From positions 1-60,450 of the forward strand of contig NZ_JAHKPU010000021.1 of assembly GCF_018860505.1 (NCBI RefSeq): a DNA stretch of 60,450 nt, read 5' to 3'. Position numbers and translations under genes: made by a program. The notes below the pieces were generated by a model that saw only the letters and a list, made by a program, of their open reading frames with translations, did not search any database and had not been told where the DNA came from. This document shows, piece after piece, positions 49,530-59,390 of the stretch (the first letter of the stretch is position 1; each line of letters begins with the position of its first letter). The stretch is from Pacificibacter marinus. GTDB lineage: Bacteria > Pseudomonadota > Alphaproteobacteria > Rhodobacterales > Rhodobacteraceae.

Positions 49530-52235
49530 TCAACGCCCTTTGTGATGCACCCGTGGCACATCAATGCGAAAGGCCGCCCCGCCTTGACCTGGCAGATAGG
49601 AAATACTGCCACCCAAATTGGCCACGATTTCGCGACAAATCGCCAGCCCCAAGCCCGCGCCGCCCGCTTTTGCCTGATCCGTCAATCTGGAAAACTTCTC
49701 AAAAATCATGTTCTGCTTGTGCTTAGGAATGCCTGAACCGTTATCCACAAAGTCGATTTGGATATGATCATTGACCAAACGTCGCGCCGTGATACGCAAA
49801 ACCGGTACATCGGCATCACAGTATTTGCGGGCGTTTGCGATGAGATTGATAAAGACCTGAGCCAGACGATCAGTATCTGTTTCAATCGCAATATGTTCGC
49901 TTATGGCATTACGTTCGATACCCAAATCTTGTCCCTCAAGCCCCTGTGCCGTAGTGTCTAAAGCCCGCTCGATCACATCATGCAAATTGGTGCGCGACCA
50001 GTTGAGCGAAACCTGACCATTTTCCAAAACAGACAGGTCCAACAGGTCATCCAACAGCCGCGTCAATCGCCGCGCCTCGTCGTGGATAATGCCTGAAAAC
50101 CGAGTCAGGCTTGTCGGGTCCATTGGCTCGTTCGACTGACCACCATCGCGCAGAATTTCCGAAAAGGCGCGAATAGAGGTCATCGGCGTGCGCAATTCAT
50201 GCGAAATTTGACTTAGAAATGCGTCTTTTTGAATAGATAACTCTGTGAGTTTTTCATTGGCTTCACGCAACTTACGCGCCGTACGCGCCAGTTCTTCGGA
50301 TTGCAGTTCAAGCTGGCTGGAATGTTCCAACATCTGCGCCGTTTCATCAGCCACGGCCATCAAATCCTCAACTGACACAACAATGCCGCCCGCGATTTGC
50401 CCCAACATCGCATGGGCTGTCGCCGCCCCCACAGATCCAGCCAATTCGCGTTCCAACCGTTCCAAAAACTGCGGCGTGGCATCTGGCAGGTAGCCTTGCT
50501 TTCCTTGCGCTTCAGCCTCGACATGAAACAAGGTCTGCGCTTCAGACGCGCCAATAATGCGCTGCGCCATCACCAATAAATCTTCGGCCTCGGCTGTGCC
50601 TTGTGCCCAGCTGCGCGTGGAGCCCGTGTGCTCGAACACATTGACGAATTGCGCCCCTTGCAAACGTTCAACAGGACGGGGAAATGATACAAGTGACCCC
50701 AGTAAAAACACCCCCGTGTTCAAGGCCAAGGACCAGACAACGGCGTGAACAACGGGATCAACGCCGATCACTCCAAACAAGGCTTGTGGGCGCAATAGAT
50801 TTACGCCCCAAGGCCCATGCGCCAAAAGATCTGCGCTATAGCCCGCTGCCTCGCCGAATGACGGCAAAAACATCGTATAGGCCCAAACCGCAAAGCCAAC
50901 CAAAATTCCTGCGATGGCCCCTGTACGCGTGGCTCCGCGCCAGAAAATCCCTCCAAGCATGGCTGGCAACACCTGCGCGATCCCCGTGAACGAAATCATC
51001 CCAATCGCGGCCAAAGCTTCGGACCCGCCAGAGAGGCGAAAATAGAAATATCCCAGCGCCAAAACGCCCGCGATAGACAAGCGACGTGACAGCAACACGA
51101 CAGACCGCACATCGCCCGAGACAGTGGCACCGTCTTTGCGAAACGACAGCCAAATGGGCATCACGATATGGTTTGATACCATGGTTGACAGCGCAATTGC
51201 AGCGACAATAACCATGGATGTGGCCGATGAAAATCCACCCAAAAAGCTAATTGTTGCAAGACCTTGCTGATCATACTTCAACGGCAAAGTCAGAACGAAC
51301 ATATCAGGGTTGGATGTCGCAGGCAGCACGTCCAGCCCCACCACTGCGATGGGGATTACAAACAAAGACATGCCAAAAAGATACAGCGGAAAAGCCCAGC
51401 CTGCCGTGAACAAATGCCGCTCTTCGGCGTTCTCAACCACCAAGACTTGGAACATGCGTGGCAAGGTCAAAAACGCGGCACCAGATAGGATCGTCAACGT
51501 GATAAACCGAGTACCATCGATGTTGACTTTAGATACAGGCGAGGCATCGATCCGCGCCAACATATCACCCACCCCGTCACCAATGCCCCAGACAACGAAA
51601 ATACCGACCCCGACAAGACCCAAAAACTTGACCACAGCTTCCAGCGCGATGGCAGTCACAACGCCGTGGTGACGCTCGTTGGCATCCAGGTTCCGTGTCC
51701 CAAATAATATGGTGAACAAGACCAGGCCTGCGGCCACCCATAAGGCTGTGTGATTCAGATCTGGCTCCACAAGACCACCTGGATTGGCCACACCAAACAC
51801 AGCAAAAGATAAGGCAACGGATTGAAGTTGCAGCGCAATATAGGGCGTCGTCCCGACCACAGCCAGAACGGTCACCAATACCCCCAAAGTGGTTGATTTG
51901 CCGTAACGCGATGAGATCAAATCCGCCACCGAAGTGATCCGCTGAGTGCGCCCGATGCGCACAAGTTTGCGTAAAATCCACCACCAGCCGATCATCACCA
52001 TGGTCGGCCCCATGTAGATCGTCGCGAATTCAATCCCCGAACGCGCGGCATAACCGACAGCGCCATAAAACGTCCAAGCTGTGCAGTAAATCGACAAAGA
52101 CAGCGTATAGATGACAGGGGAGCGCAACCATCCAAGCTGCCCCCGCTCGGCGCGTTTTTCTGCCCAGAACGCGACAGCAAACAAAAACAACGCGTAGCTC
52201 AGGCAAGCCAAGACAAGAAGGTTAAACGATAACAT
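49530..52235 (-). CDS. Sodium:solute symporter-fused sensor histidine kinase (CrbS/CbrA-like)
   Basis: 901 residues. The first ~500 form an SSS (PutP/ActP-type) transporter domain with 12-13 hydrophobic segments: SLSIYCTAWTFYGAVGYAARSG (about 46-67), VADLISSRYGKS, SFLGGFSSATSMVIVAAIALSTMVSNH. A linker (about 560-640) follows, then HisKA with phosphoacceptor His679 in QISHELRTPMTSIR, and HATPase_c with LIANARKYCDADV, FVDNGSGIP, GLGLAICREIV. Fused transporters of this class sense their ligand: CrbS is the sensor of the acetate switch, CbrA of carbon/nitrogen balance. Here it is followed by a two-TM protein and a receiver, and is 8 kb from acs. Acetate or another carboxylate is the likely ligand. 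Confidence 0.88.
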   Translation of the reverse strand: MLSFNLLVLACLSYALFLFAVAFWAEKRAERGQLGWLRSPVIYTLSLSIYCTAWTFYGAVGYAARSGIEFATIYMGPTMVMIGWWWILRKLVRIGRTQRITSVADLISSRYGKSTTLGVLVTVLAVVGTTPYIALQLQSVALSFAVFGVANPGGLVEPDLNHTALWVAAGLVLFTILFGTRNLDANERHHGVVTAIALEAVVKFLGLVGVGIFVVWGIGDGVGDMLARIDASPVSKVNIDGTRFITLTILSGAAFLTLPRMFQVLVVENAEERHLFTAGWAFPLYLFGMSLFVIPIAVVGLDVLPATSNPDMFVLTLPLKYDQQGLATISFLGGFSSATSMVIVAAIALSTMVSNHIVMPIWLSFRKDGATVSGDVRSVVLLSRRLSIAGVLALGYFYFRLSGGSEALAAIGMISFTGIAQVLPAMLGGIFWRGATRTGAIAGILVGFAVWAYTMFLPSFGEAAGYSADLLAHGPWGVNLLRPQALFGVIGVDPVVHAVVWSLALNTGVFLLGSLVSFPRPVERLQGAQFVNVFEHTGSTRSWAQGTAEAEDLLVMAQRIIGASEAQTLFHVEAEAQGKQGYLPDATPQFLERLERELAGSVGAATAHAMLGQIAGGIVVSVEDLMAVADETAQMLEHSSQLELQSEELARTARKLREANEKLTELSIQKDAFLSQISHELRTPMTSIRAFSEILRDGGQSNEPMDPTSLTRFSGIIHDEARRLTRLLDDLLDLSVLENGQVSLNWSRTNLHDVIERALDTTAQGLEGQDLGIERNAISEHIAIETDTDRLAQVFINLIANARKYCDADVPVLRITARRLVNDHIQIDFVDNGSGIPKHKQNMIFEKFSRLTDQAKAGGAGLGLAICREIVANLGGSISYLPGQGGAAFRIDVPRVHHKGR

Positions 52236-52562
52236 CTAAGACGACCCGTCACCAAAAGGGCTTTTGCCCGCAGGTTCAACGGGATTTTCCTGCGCCGTGT
52301 CACTGTCAAGCGCGTCATCCCGCATCAATGCCCGTGCAATCAACCCAGCAGCCACAATGGCACCAATCCAAACGGTAAAAATATGCACATAACCACGCAC
52401 GCCGCCGCCGATAGGCTCGTCGCTGCCTGCACCGCCCCAAAGCAACGGAACTAAATAGAGTAAAAACAAAAAGATCGGCAAAAGTCTTTGCGCATCAATC
52501 AAACGTCGCCTGCGATAAGACGCACGCGCCAAATACAGCGGAGAACGCCGATGTTCACTCAT
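52236..52562 (-). CDS. Two-TM membrane protein, candidate partner of the symporter-kinase
   Basis: 108 residues from ATG 52562, overlapping the receiver gene by 8 bp. Hydrophobic segments at about 27-45 (LLPIFLFLLYLVPLLWGG) and 58-80 (YVHIFTVWIGAIVAAGLIARAL), flanked by a basic N-terminus and an acidic tail. Its stop directly abuts the start of the symporter-kinase gene (no gap). Small two-TM proteins paired with SSS transporters (YjcH with ActP, DUF4212 with its symporter) have a similar topology, so a role as accessory subunit of the kinase's transporter domain is likely by analogy; sequence homology is not clear. Confidence 0.65.
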   Translation of the reverse strand: MSEHRRSPLYLARASYRRRRLIDAQRLLPIFLFLLYLVPLLWGGAGSDEPIGGGVRGYVHIFTVWIGAIVAAGLIARALMRDDALDSDTAQENPVEPAGKSPFGDGSS

Positions 52563-52965
52563 CGCGCGGCGCATCCGCAACCGTTAAATCCACCCGTTGC
52601 TCTGACACCAAAGCATTCACGGCATCCAGCATATCGGAGTTGGAAAACGGTTTTGTCATAAAGGCCGAAACACCTGCGGCCTGTGCCATATCGCGATCTT
52701 TTTTCTGTCCACGTGCAGTGAGCATCAAAATGGGCAAATTTGCATGATCGGCATCACAGCGCAGTTCGCGCAAAATATCAAAACCTGATTTTCCGGGCAA
52801 CATCACATCTAAGATGACGATGTCAGGGCGCTTTTTGCCCACCGCCGCCACAGCCGTGGCCCCATCAGAATGCGTTTCCACAATCCAACCGTCGCGCGAC
52901 AAGATAAATCTTATCGCCTCAATAATGTTTGGTTCATCTTCGATCAGCAAGACACGTTTGCTCAT
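52555..52965 (-). CDS. Single-domain response regulator (receiver only)
   Basis: 136 residues. REC fold with EDE acidic triad (residues 9-11), phosphoacceptor Asp53 in VILDVMLPGKSG, Thr of MLTARGQKKDRD near 82 and Lys of FMTKPFSNSDML near 103. No output domain; the last ~15 residues are a short tail. It is the first gene of a three-gene operon with the two-TM protein and the symporter-kinase. It probably receives phosphate from that kinase and acts by protein contact or phosphorelay. CrbR in Vibrio-type systems has a LuxR output domain, which is missing here. Confidence 0.88.
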   Translation of the reverse strand: MSKRVLLIEDEPNIIEAIRFILSRDGWIVETHSDGATAVAAVGKKRPDIVILDVMLPGKSGFDILRELRCDADHANLPILMLTARGQKKDRDMAQAAGVSAFMTKPFSNSDMLDAVNALVSEQRVDLTVADAPRDE

Positions 52966-53160
52966 CTGACTGTCCCTCTCCTATACGATTAAAAGATTAG
53001 CCATCTTTTAAAATCGCCTGTCCTCACGCTAAAATCTAAGCGCTTGAGCCCTTTCCTCTCCCAAAGATCGGGTCACAACAATGTGTATTTCATCCTGCTT
53101 AGGGCGCTTACCGCATCATGTCAAAGCCTGTTGCACTTAGAGCGCGCCCTTCAAACAGGT

Positions 53161-54549
53161 TTATGACGAGGAATGCTCCATCGCCAAAAGAGACGGCTCA
53201 CGGCGCGCAGGACAGCCCGCACGGGCACAAACGCGGCAATTCGTGCCGACCTCAACGACATCGCCGGAAACCTGCGCTGCCGTCAAGCTGTGTCCGTTTG
53301 GCAAAGCTGCCGTTGCGGCATCCATAGGAACAAAAAGCATCGTGGCCTCAACCACCTCAGGCGCATCAAATCCAGCTTGAGCGACAGGCTGGCAGACAGC
53401 ATAGGCCAGAAATTGACGTGGCGGTTGGCCCATTTGTTCGATCACTCGCCGCACAGGGGCTAAGGGGCGCAACAGCGCTTGGTACAAAGGCCAAAGCGGA
53501 CAAGCCGCGCCAAACCGCGGCGGCGCAAAACCATCAAGGGGTTTGCGAAAGGTTAAGGTTCCAGAGCCATCACAGGTCACCAGCCCCAGATCGGCACGGC
53601 CTTCGGCTGGAGGAAGTGTCGCAAGTCTGCGCATGGCTGCGGCCAGATCAGCGCCTGTCCGCTGCGCCAAGGCCGCCGGATCAGGACCGCGGGTGGTCAA
53701 GACTTCTTCGACTGTCTCAATCGGCATCATGGCAGCATCGGCACGGGCACGCGTCAACCAACGTGCGGCCATAGATCGGGCCGCAGGCGAGGTCAAAAGA
53801 TCGCTTTGTGACGCCCCAACCAAGTCTGCATCAAGGTTTGCATCAGCCGCCCCATGGCCATCTGTATCTACATCAAGGTCAGGCAAAGCATAAGCTGTGC
53901 TGGCCAACCAGCGTTCGACTTCGTCCAGTGGTGCATTTGGTGCCTCGTCCACCTTTCCGACAGTGTCCAGATAGCGCACCAAAGCTTGCGACCCCATGGC
54001 CAACCGTTGACTGTCTTCATACATATTGCGGTGAAATCGCACCTGCCATTCAGGATCAATGTCGCCGCCATTGTTCAAAATCCCAGCCGTGGACCGGATC
54101 GCTGTCACGGTTGAAATCACCTCGTGCAAAGCGTCAGACAAGAACGGGTCATGCGCCAATCGGTCACTAAGGGCTTCGACGCGGCGCTCCAATGTGGTGA
54201 TTTGCTCGCGTTGCTGCACAACAAGCCCAGCCCAACCTGAAAACCGCCCTGCGAATTCTTCGATACGGTCTGTTTCAATCGGGTATTGCACAGCACCGCT
54301 TTCTGCCACGGCATTTTTCAACCCATCAATCAAGGGAGCCTGCGCACCTTCGGTCAGGGCCGAAACTTCGACTTTGAGCTCACGCGCCAAATCAACAAGC
54401 AGTTTGCCACCGATTCTGCGCCGATTGTGTTCAATAAGGTTAAGATAGGCTGGCGAAATGCCAACAGTGCGCGCCAAATCAGCCTGTTTCAGACCCTCCA
54501 AAGACCTGCGTTCACGAATGCGTGTTCCTGTTAGCGCTGAGCGTGGCAT
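53161..54549 (-). CDS. ScfR/RamB-like HTH regulator with C-terminal DUF2083
   Basis: 462 residues from ATG 54549 (MPRSALTGTRIRERR); a TTG at 54570 is less likely. HTH (about 7-62): GTRIRERRSLEGLKQADLARTVGISPAYLNLIEHNRRRIGGKLL. The C-terminal DUF2083 includes CQPVAQAGFDAPEVVEA, then CRVCARAGCPARREPS with four closely placed Cys. Length and layout match the short-chain fatty acyl-CoA regulators (RamB for acetyl-CoA, PccR for propionyl-CoA, MccR, PrpR types). The middle M78-like part lacks a visible HExxH. It is divergent from an ABC operon that leads into acs, so it likely senses an acyl-CoA and controls that operon. Confidence 0.85.
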   Translation of the reverse strand: MPRSALTGTRIRERRSLEGLKQADLARTVGISPAYLNLIEHNRRRIGGKLLVDLARELKVEVSALTEGAQAPLIDGLKNAVAESGAVQYPIETDRIEEFAGRFSGWAGLVVQQREQITTLERRVEALSDRLAHDPFLSDALHEVISTVTAIRSTAGILNNGGDIDPEWQVRFHRNMYEDSQRLAMGSQALVRYLDTVGKVDEAPNAPLDEVERWLASTAYALPDLDVDTDGHGAADANLDADLVGASQSDLLTSPAARSMAARWLTRARADAAMMPIETVEEVLTTRGPDPAALAQRTGADLAAAMRRLATLPPAEGRADLGLVTCDGSGTLTFRKPLDGFAPPRFGAACPLWPLYQALLRPLAPVRRVIEQMGQPPRQFLAYAVCQPVAQAGFDAPEVVEATMLFVPMDAATAALPNGHSLTAAQVSGDVVEVGTNCRVCARAGCPARREPSLLAMEHSSS

Positions 54550-54648
54550 AGTATTCCCGTGTTCTTTCAATGGCTTTCTGCGAGCGCAAAACGGCTATGC
54601 TGCAATCGCGCGAAAATCATTTTACAATATAATTATGTACTTTGTGTA

Positions 54649-54660
54649 TTTGTTAACAAA
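54649..54660. promoter_or_regulatory. Candidate operator between the ScfR-like regulator and the ABC operon
   Basis: TTTGTTAACAAA is a perfect 12-bp palindrome, and a TTTGT at 54641 lies 8 bp before it as a further half site. The palindrome is 99 bp from the regulator start and 160 bp from the ABC operon. ScfR family regulators recognise TTTGC-type repeats, so this is a reasonable binding site. Confidence 0.4.
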
Positions 54661-54820
54661 AAAACCTTTTAAACAAAAGCACTTGTTGAGTCATTTTCAC
54701 TTCACCCGCAATACTTGGACATCCTGTTAACAGCTCAATCGTTAAGGGCGAGGCAGGAAACGCAACATCGGCGCGAGGAGGCGCAGATCTTGCGGACTGA
54801 AACCCTAAGGGAGGATTTCC

Positions 54821-56164
54821 ATGTCCAATTCACTTCTAACGCGGCGCGGTTTGCTGAAGACAAGTGCCGTTGCTGGCGCAGGCCTAGCCCTGCCCACGAT
54901 TTTCACATCTGGCGCGCGAGCGTTCACCAATGACCCAACAGGCGGCACGGTCACGCTTGGCTTTAACGTGCCACAGTCTGGCGCCTACGCAGATGAGGGC
55001 GCAGACGAATTGCGCGCCTATGAGCTTGCGGTAGAGCACCTCAACGGCGGCGGCGACGGCGGTATGCTCAATACCTTCAGCTCAAAAGCGCTGGAAGGGA
55101 ACGGCATTCTTGGCAAAAAAGTCGAATACGTCACTGGCGATACGCAAACGAAATCTGACGCGGCGCGTGCCTCTGCCAAATCCATGATCGAAAAAGACGG
55201 CGCAGTGATGATCACTGGCGGCTCGTCTTCTGGTGTGGCGATTGCTGTTCAAGGGCTGTGCCAAGAAGCTGGCGTGATCTTTATGGCTGGTCTCACCCAC
55301 TCCAACGACACAACAGGCAAAGATAAAAAAGCCAATGGCTTCCGCCACTTCTTTAACGCCTACATGTCTGCGGCCGCATTGGCCCCTGTGCTTAAAAACC
55401 TCTACGGTACAGACCGCACTGCGTACCACCTGACGGCTGATTATTCATGGGGCTGGACCCAAGAAGAATCCATTGCAGCAGCGACCGAAGCAATGGGCTG
55501 GAAAACAGCAGAGAAAGTGCGCACGCCACTTGGCGCTGGTGACTTCTCGTCCTATATCGCGCCTGTGCTGAACTCTGGCGCAGATGTTTTGGTCTTGAAC
55601 CACTACGGCGGCGACATGGTCAACTCGCTTACAAACGCGGTACAATTTGGCCTGCGCGACAAGCAAGTAAACGGCAAAAACTTCGAAATCGTTGTGCCGC
55701 TCTACTCTCGCCTCATGGCACGCGGTGCTGGTAAAAACGTGGCAGGTATCCACGGATCGACGAACTGGCATTGGTCTTTGCAAGACGATGCGTCCAAAGC
55801 ATTCGTTAAATCCTTCGGCACCAAATACGGTTTCCCACCCTCTCAGGCGGCCCATACCGTTTACTGTCAGACATTGCTTTACGCAGATGCTGTGGCACGT
55901 GGCGGATCGTTCAACCCCTGTTCCGTTGCAGAAGCTCTCGAAGGTTTCGAATTCGACGGTTTGGGCAACGGCAAGACACTCTACCGTGCAGACGATCACC
56001 AGTGCTTCAAAGACGTTCTGGTTGTACGCGGTAAAGAAAACCCAACATCTGAGTTCGACCTCTTGGAAGTTGTGGAAGTCACACCAGCGGCGCAAGTGAC
56101 TTATGATGCAGATCACCCGATGTTTGCTGGGGGCGCTTTGGGCGCATGTAACCCAGGCGCATAA
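54821..56164 (+). CDS. ABC transporter substrate-binding protein (LivJ/Peripla_BP_6), Tat-exported
   Basis: 447 residues, Tat signal SLLTRRGLLKTSAVAGAG with a GARAF cleavage region near residue 34. Type I periplasmic-binding fold: TLGFNVPQSGAYADEGADELRAYELAVEHLNGGG (about 46-79), VMITGGSSSGVAIAVQGLCQEAGVIFMAGLTHSN (about 128-161), YHLTADYSWGWTQEESIAAATEAMGW (about 206-231). Four Cys, two in the C-terminal region, could form a disulfide. Related to HAAT-type receptors for branched-chain amino acids, urea or short-chain amides. The ligand is unknown; context with acs and an acyl-CoA regulator argues for a carboxylate or a compound degraded to one. First gene of the operon; GGGAGG precedes the ATG. 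Confidence 0.88.
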   Translation: MSNSLLTRRGLLKTSAVAGAGLALPTIFTSGARAFTNDPTGGTVTLGFNVPQSGAYADEGADELRAYELAVEHLNGGGDGGMLNTFSSKALEGNGILGKKVEYVTGDTQTKSDAARASAKSMIEKDGAVMITGGSSSGVAIAVQGLCQEAGVIFMAGLTHSNDTTGKDKKANGFRHFFNAYMSAAALAPVLKNLYGTDRTAYHLTADYSWGWTQEESIAAATEAMGWKTAEKVRTPLGAGDFSSYIAPVLNSGADVLVLNHYGGDMVNSLTNAVQFGLRDKQVNGKNFEIVVPLYSRLMARGAGKNVAGIHGSTNWHWSLQDDASKAFVKSFGTKYGFPPSQAAHTVYCQTLLYADAVARGGSFNPCSVAEALEGFEFDGLGNGKTLYRADDHQCFKDVLVVRGKENPTSEFDLLEVVEVTPAAQVTYDADHPMFAGGALGACNPGA

Positions 56165-56347
56165 GGGGTTTTGGATTATGCCAAGCTTCGGCTGGACGCG
56201 CGCCCTGCGCGCCCAGCCAACATAATAAGAAACGACCGAACGACAGCAACTCAATCAAAATCTGGGCCTTTTCACACGCACTGCACGGGGCATGCCTCCG
56301 CGCGGATGTGACAGAATTTTGCCAGAAGAAATGAACAGGTGGGGACG

Positions 56348-57379
56348 ATGGACGCCATCCTACTGCAGATCCTAAACGGGCTTGATAAAGGCTCGGCCTA
56401 TGCGCTGATTGCGCTTGGGCTTACACTTATTTTTGGCACGCTTGGCGTGGTCAACTTTGCGCATGGCGCGATCTTTATGATCGGGGCTTTTTGTGCGGTG
56501 ACACTGTCACGACTTTTGTCGCTCTCGTTTGAAACGATTGACCCGACAAAGACCGACTTTCTTGGCAACCCTGCCACCATCAAAACACCTTATGTCGAGG
56601 CGTGGTTTGGCCCTGAATTTGGCAGCGCGATGATCGACTGGGCTGTGCCGCTTGCGATACTCTTTTCCATTCCTGTCATGATCGCTGTTGGGTTCATCAT
56701 GGAACGCGGGCTTATCAAGCATTTCTACAAACGCCCCCATGCAGATCAGATCCTTGTGACCTTTGGTTTGGCCATCGTTTTGCAAGAGGTGATCAAATAC
56801 TTTTACGGTGCGAACCCCATTTCCACCCCTGCCCCTGAGGTGTTCAAAGGCTCATTCGATTTCGGCGTGATGTTTGGATTTGATCCGAACGCGATCATCT
56901 ATCCCTACTGGCGCATGGTTTATTTCTTGTTTGCTGCGGTTGTGATCGGGGCTGTGTTTTCATTCCTGCGCTTCACCACCTTCGGGATGGTTGTGCGTGC
57001 AGGCATGGCAGACCGCGAAACCGTTGGCTTGCTGGGTATCGATATCGACCGTCGGTTTACCATCATGTTCGGCTTGGCGGCGGCTGTCGCGGGTATGGCT
57101 GGCGTGATGTACGCGCCTATTTTGTCGCCCAACTATCACATGGGGATGGACTTTTTGGTGCTGTCCTTTGTGGTTGTTGTTGTTGGCGGCATGGGGTCAT
57201 TGCCTGGTGCTGTGGCCGCAGGGTTCTTGCTTGGCATCTTAGAAAGCTTCGCGTCCATGAATGAAGTGAAATCCATTCTTCCCGGCATCGACCAAATCGT
57301 AATCTACGTCGTCGCCATCATCATTCTATTGACCCGCCCCCGCGGTTTGATGGGCAAACGCGGCGTGATGGAGGAGTAA
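56348..57379 (+). CDS. livH: HAAT-family ABC transporter permease 1 (LivH-like)
   Basis: 343 residues from the ATG at 56348; a GTG nine bases upstream lacks spacing for the AGGTGGGG site. Eight or nine membrane helices. LivH motifs: ALGLTLIFGTLGVVNFAHGAIFMIGAF (about 20-46), ERGLIKHFYKRPHADQILVTFGLAIVLQE (about 119-147), GMVVRAGMADRETVGLLGID (about 213-232) and GAVAAGFLLGILESFAS (about 285-301). Forms the channel with the next gene product. 183 bp separates it from the receptor gene, probably with a hairpin or secondary promoter (AGCTTCGGCTGG...GCGCGCCCTGCGCGCCC at 56185-56215). Confidence 0.9.
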   Translation: MDAILLQILNGLDKGSAYALIALGLTLIFGTLGVVNFAHGAIFMIGAFCAVTLSRLLSLSFETIDPTKTDFLGNPATIKTPYVEAWFGPEFGSAMIDWAVPLAILFSIPVMIAVGFIMERGLIKHFYKRPHADQILVTFGLAIVLQEVIKYFYGANPISTPAPEVFKGSFDFGVMFGFDPNAIIYPYWRMVYFLFAAVVIGAVFSFLRFTTFGMVVRAGMADRETVGLLGIDIDRRFTIMFGLAAAVAGMAGVMYAPILSPNYHMGMDFLVLSFVVVVVGGMGSLPGAVAAGFLLGILESFASMNEVKSILPGIDQIVIYVVAIIILLTRPRGLMGKRGVMEE

Positions 57380-57382
57380 ACC

Positions 57383-58606
57383 ATGCTTGGATTAAACAAA
57401 ACTGACTCAAAGTTCTTGCTAATTGTCATCTTGCTGACTTTGTTTACCCCCTTCTTGATGCAACCATTTGCGGCAGATTCTGGCCTTGACCAGTTCAACG
57501 GCGGCTACCCTGACTTGATGCAAAAAGTTGCGATCTTTGGCATCTTTGCCGTTGGATTCAACATCCTGTTTGGCCTCACAGGCTATCTATCTTTCGGTCA
57601 CGCTGCCTTTTTGGGCATGGGGTCTTACGCGGCGGTGTGGATGTTCAAACTGCTGACCATGAACGTGATCCCTGCCATTTTGTTGTCGATGATCGTCTCT
57701 GGTCTGCTGGCTGTGATCATTGGCTACATTTCCTTGCGCCGCTCAGGAATTTACTTTTCGATCCTAACGCTGGCATTCGCGCAAATGTGCTACAAAATGG
57801 CCTATTCCGTGTTGACGCCCATCACCAATGGCGAAACAGGTTTGCAACTGTCTTTAAGCGATCCGCGTATCTTGGATGGAGCAACTGAAAGCACATCGCT
57901 GCCTGTGACCAATATCTTTGGTTTGGCGATGAACAGCTCTTACAAGCTTGAGGCCCTGAACCGTGTATTCACCTTCAACGTTGGTTTTTACTTCTGTGCG
58001 GTCATCGCGATCATCGCATTCTATATCGCCATTCGCCTGTTCCGTTCACCTTTCGGGATGATGCTGCGGGCGGTGAAATCCAACCAAACGCGGATGAACT
58101 ACATGGGATTGAACACCAAGCCCTACACTTTGGCGGCCTTTGTGATCTCTGGCATGTATGCTGGCCTTGCTGGCGGTTTGCTGGCGGCGATGGACCCTTT
58201 GGCAGGCGCTGATCGTATGCTTTGGACGGCTTCTGGCGAAGTTGTGATCATGACGATCCTTGGCGGTGCTGGCACCTTGATGGGGCCTGTTTTGGGCGCA
58301 GGTGTGATCAAATACCTCGAAAACATCTTTTCCAAAATCAACGAAAGTGTTCTGCACTCTTGGTTCCACTGGTTGCCAGATGGTCTGGAAGAAGTCGTGG
58401 TTTGGGTCTTTGCGCGCTTCACCGGCGAAGGCTGGCACCTCACTTTGGGTCTAACGTTCATGTTGGTCGTGACCTTCTTACCGGGTGGTTTGGTTGAGGG
58501 CATCAAACGCCTCAAGAAACTGACCAAACGCGGAGGCAAACCCAAAGACAAATTGGACGCCCCCGACCCCGAGCACACCCCCACACCGTCCAAACACGTC
58601 GTTTAA
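57383..58606 (+). CDS. livM: HAAT-family ABC transporter permease 2 (LivM-like)
   Basis: 407 residues. Nine or ten membrane helices; LivM core [31 protein letters not shown] (about 53-83), [24 protein letters not shown] (about 120-143), [47 protein letters not shown] (about 218-264). The hydrophilic C-terminal tail is Lys/Pro-rich. It starts 3 bp after livH. Longer than E. coli LivM's core but typical of the family when extra N-terminal residues are counted. Confidence 0.9.
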   Translation: MLGLNKTDSKFLLIVILLTLFTPFLMQPFAADSGLDQFNGGYPDLMQKVAIFGIFAVGFNILFGLTGYLSFGHAAFLGMGSYAAVWMFKLLTMNVIPAILLSMIVSGLLAVIIGYISLRRSGIYFSILTLAFAQMCYKMAYSVLTPITNGETGLQLSLSDPRILDGATESTSLPVTNIFGLAMNSSYKLEALNRVFTFNVGFYFCAVIAIIAFYIAIRLFRSPFGMMLRAVKSNQTRMNYMGLNTKPYTLAAFVISGMYAGLAGGLLAAMDPLAGADRMLWTASGEVVIMTILGGAGTLMGPVLGAGVIKYLENIFSKINESVLHSWFHWLPDGLEEVVVWVFARFTGEGWHLTLGLTFMLVVTFLPGGLVEGIKRLKKLTKRGGKPKDKLDAPDPEHTPTPSKHVV

Positions 58607-58619
58607 GGAGTTATCAGAT

Positions 58620-59381
58620 ATGGGAATTCTTGAAGTCAAAGGCGTTGGAAAACGGTTCGGTGGTTTGCAAGCCTTGGGAGATGTCAATCTCTCAGTGCAA
58701 GAGAACACAGTCCACGCCATCATCGGGCCAAACGGGGCAGGCAAATCAACTTTGCTCAACTGTTTGGTCGGCAAACTCATCCCAGATACAGGGTCTGTCA
58801 CCTTTGATGGCAACTCTGTTCTGGGGCGAAAGCCGCATGAAATCAATCAAATGGGCATCAGCCGCGTCTTTCAAACCCCTGAGATCTTTGGCGATCTCAC
58901 TGTCATGGAAAACGTATTGATCCCTTGTTTTGCCAAACGCGATGGCGCGTTTCGGATGCACGCTTATGAGAGCATCGAACAAGAACCAGACATCGTGAAC
59001 AAAGCCGAACAAATGCTGATCGATGTCAATATGATCGAAAAGCGTCACATGACAGGTTCGTCTCTGTCGCGCGGTGACAAACGTCGCCTCGAAATGGCCA
59101 TGTGTCTGGCGCAAGACCCGCGTCTTTTGTTACTTGATGAACCGACAGCGGGCATGGCGCGTGCCGATACGAACAACACCATCGATCTGCTCAAACAGAT
59201 CAAAGAAGAGCGCGATATCACCATGGCGATCATCGAACACGACATGCATGTGGTGTTTTCCCTTGCCGATCGCATCACAGTTCTGGCCCAAGGCACCCCT
59301 CTGGTCGAGGACACGCCGGATAACATCAAAGGCCACCCAAAGGTTAAAGAAGCCTACTTGGGCGAAACGCAGGAAGTTTAG
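58620..59381 (+). CDS. livG: HAAT-family ABC transporter ATP-binding protein 1 (LivG-like)
   Basis: 253 residues, start ATG with AAGGAG 8 nt upstream. Walker A GPNGAGKST near residues 39-47. The signature is unusual: SSLSRGDKRRLEMAMCLA (about 147-164), where LSxGxxRRLE is the LivG type. Walker B LLLLDEPTAGMA (about 169-180), followed by the His-loop IIEHDMHVVFSLADRI. C-terminal KVKEAYLG is the LivG end. It powers transport together with the next gene product. Confidence 0.92.
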   Translation: MGILEVKGVGKRFGGLQALGDVNLSVQENTVHAIIGPNGAGKSTLLNCLVGKLIPDTGSVTFDGNSVLGRKPHEINQMGISRVFQTPEIFGDLTVMENVLIPCFAKRDGAFRMHAYESIEQEPDIVNKAEQMLIDVNMIEKRHMTGSSLSRGDKRRLEMAMCLAQDPRLLLLDEPTAGMARADTNNTIDLLKQIKEERDITMAIIEHDMHVVFSLADRITVLAQGTPLVEDTPDNIKGHPKVKEAYLGETQEV

Positions 59382-59390
59382 GAACGCATC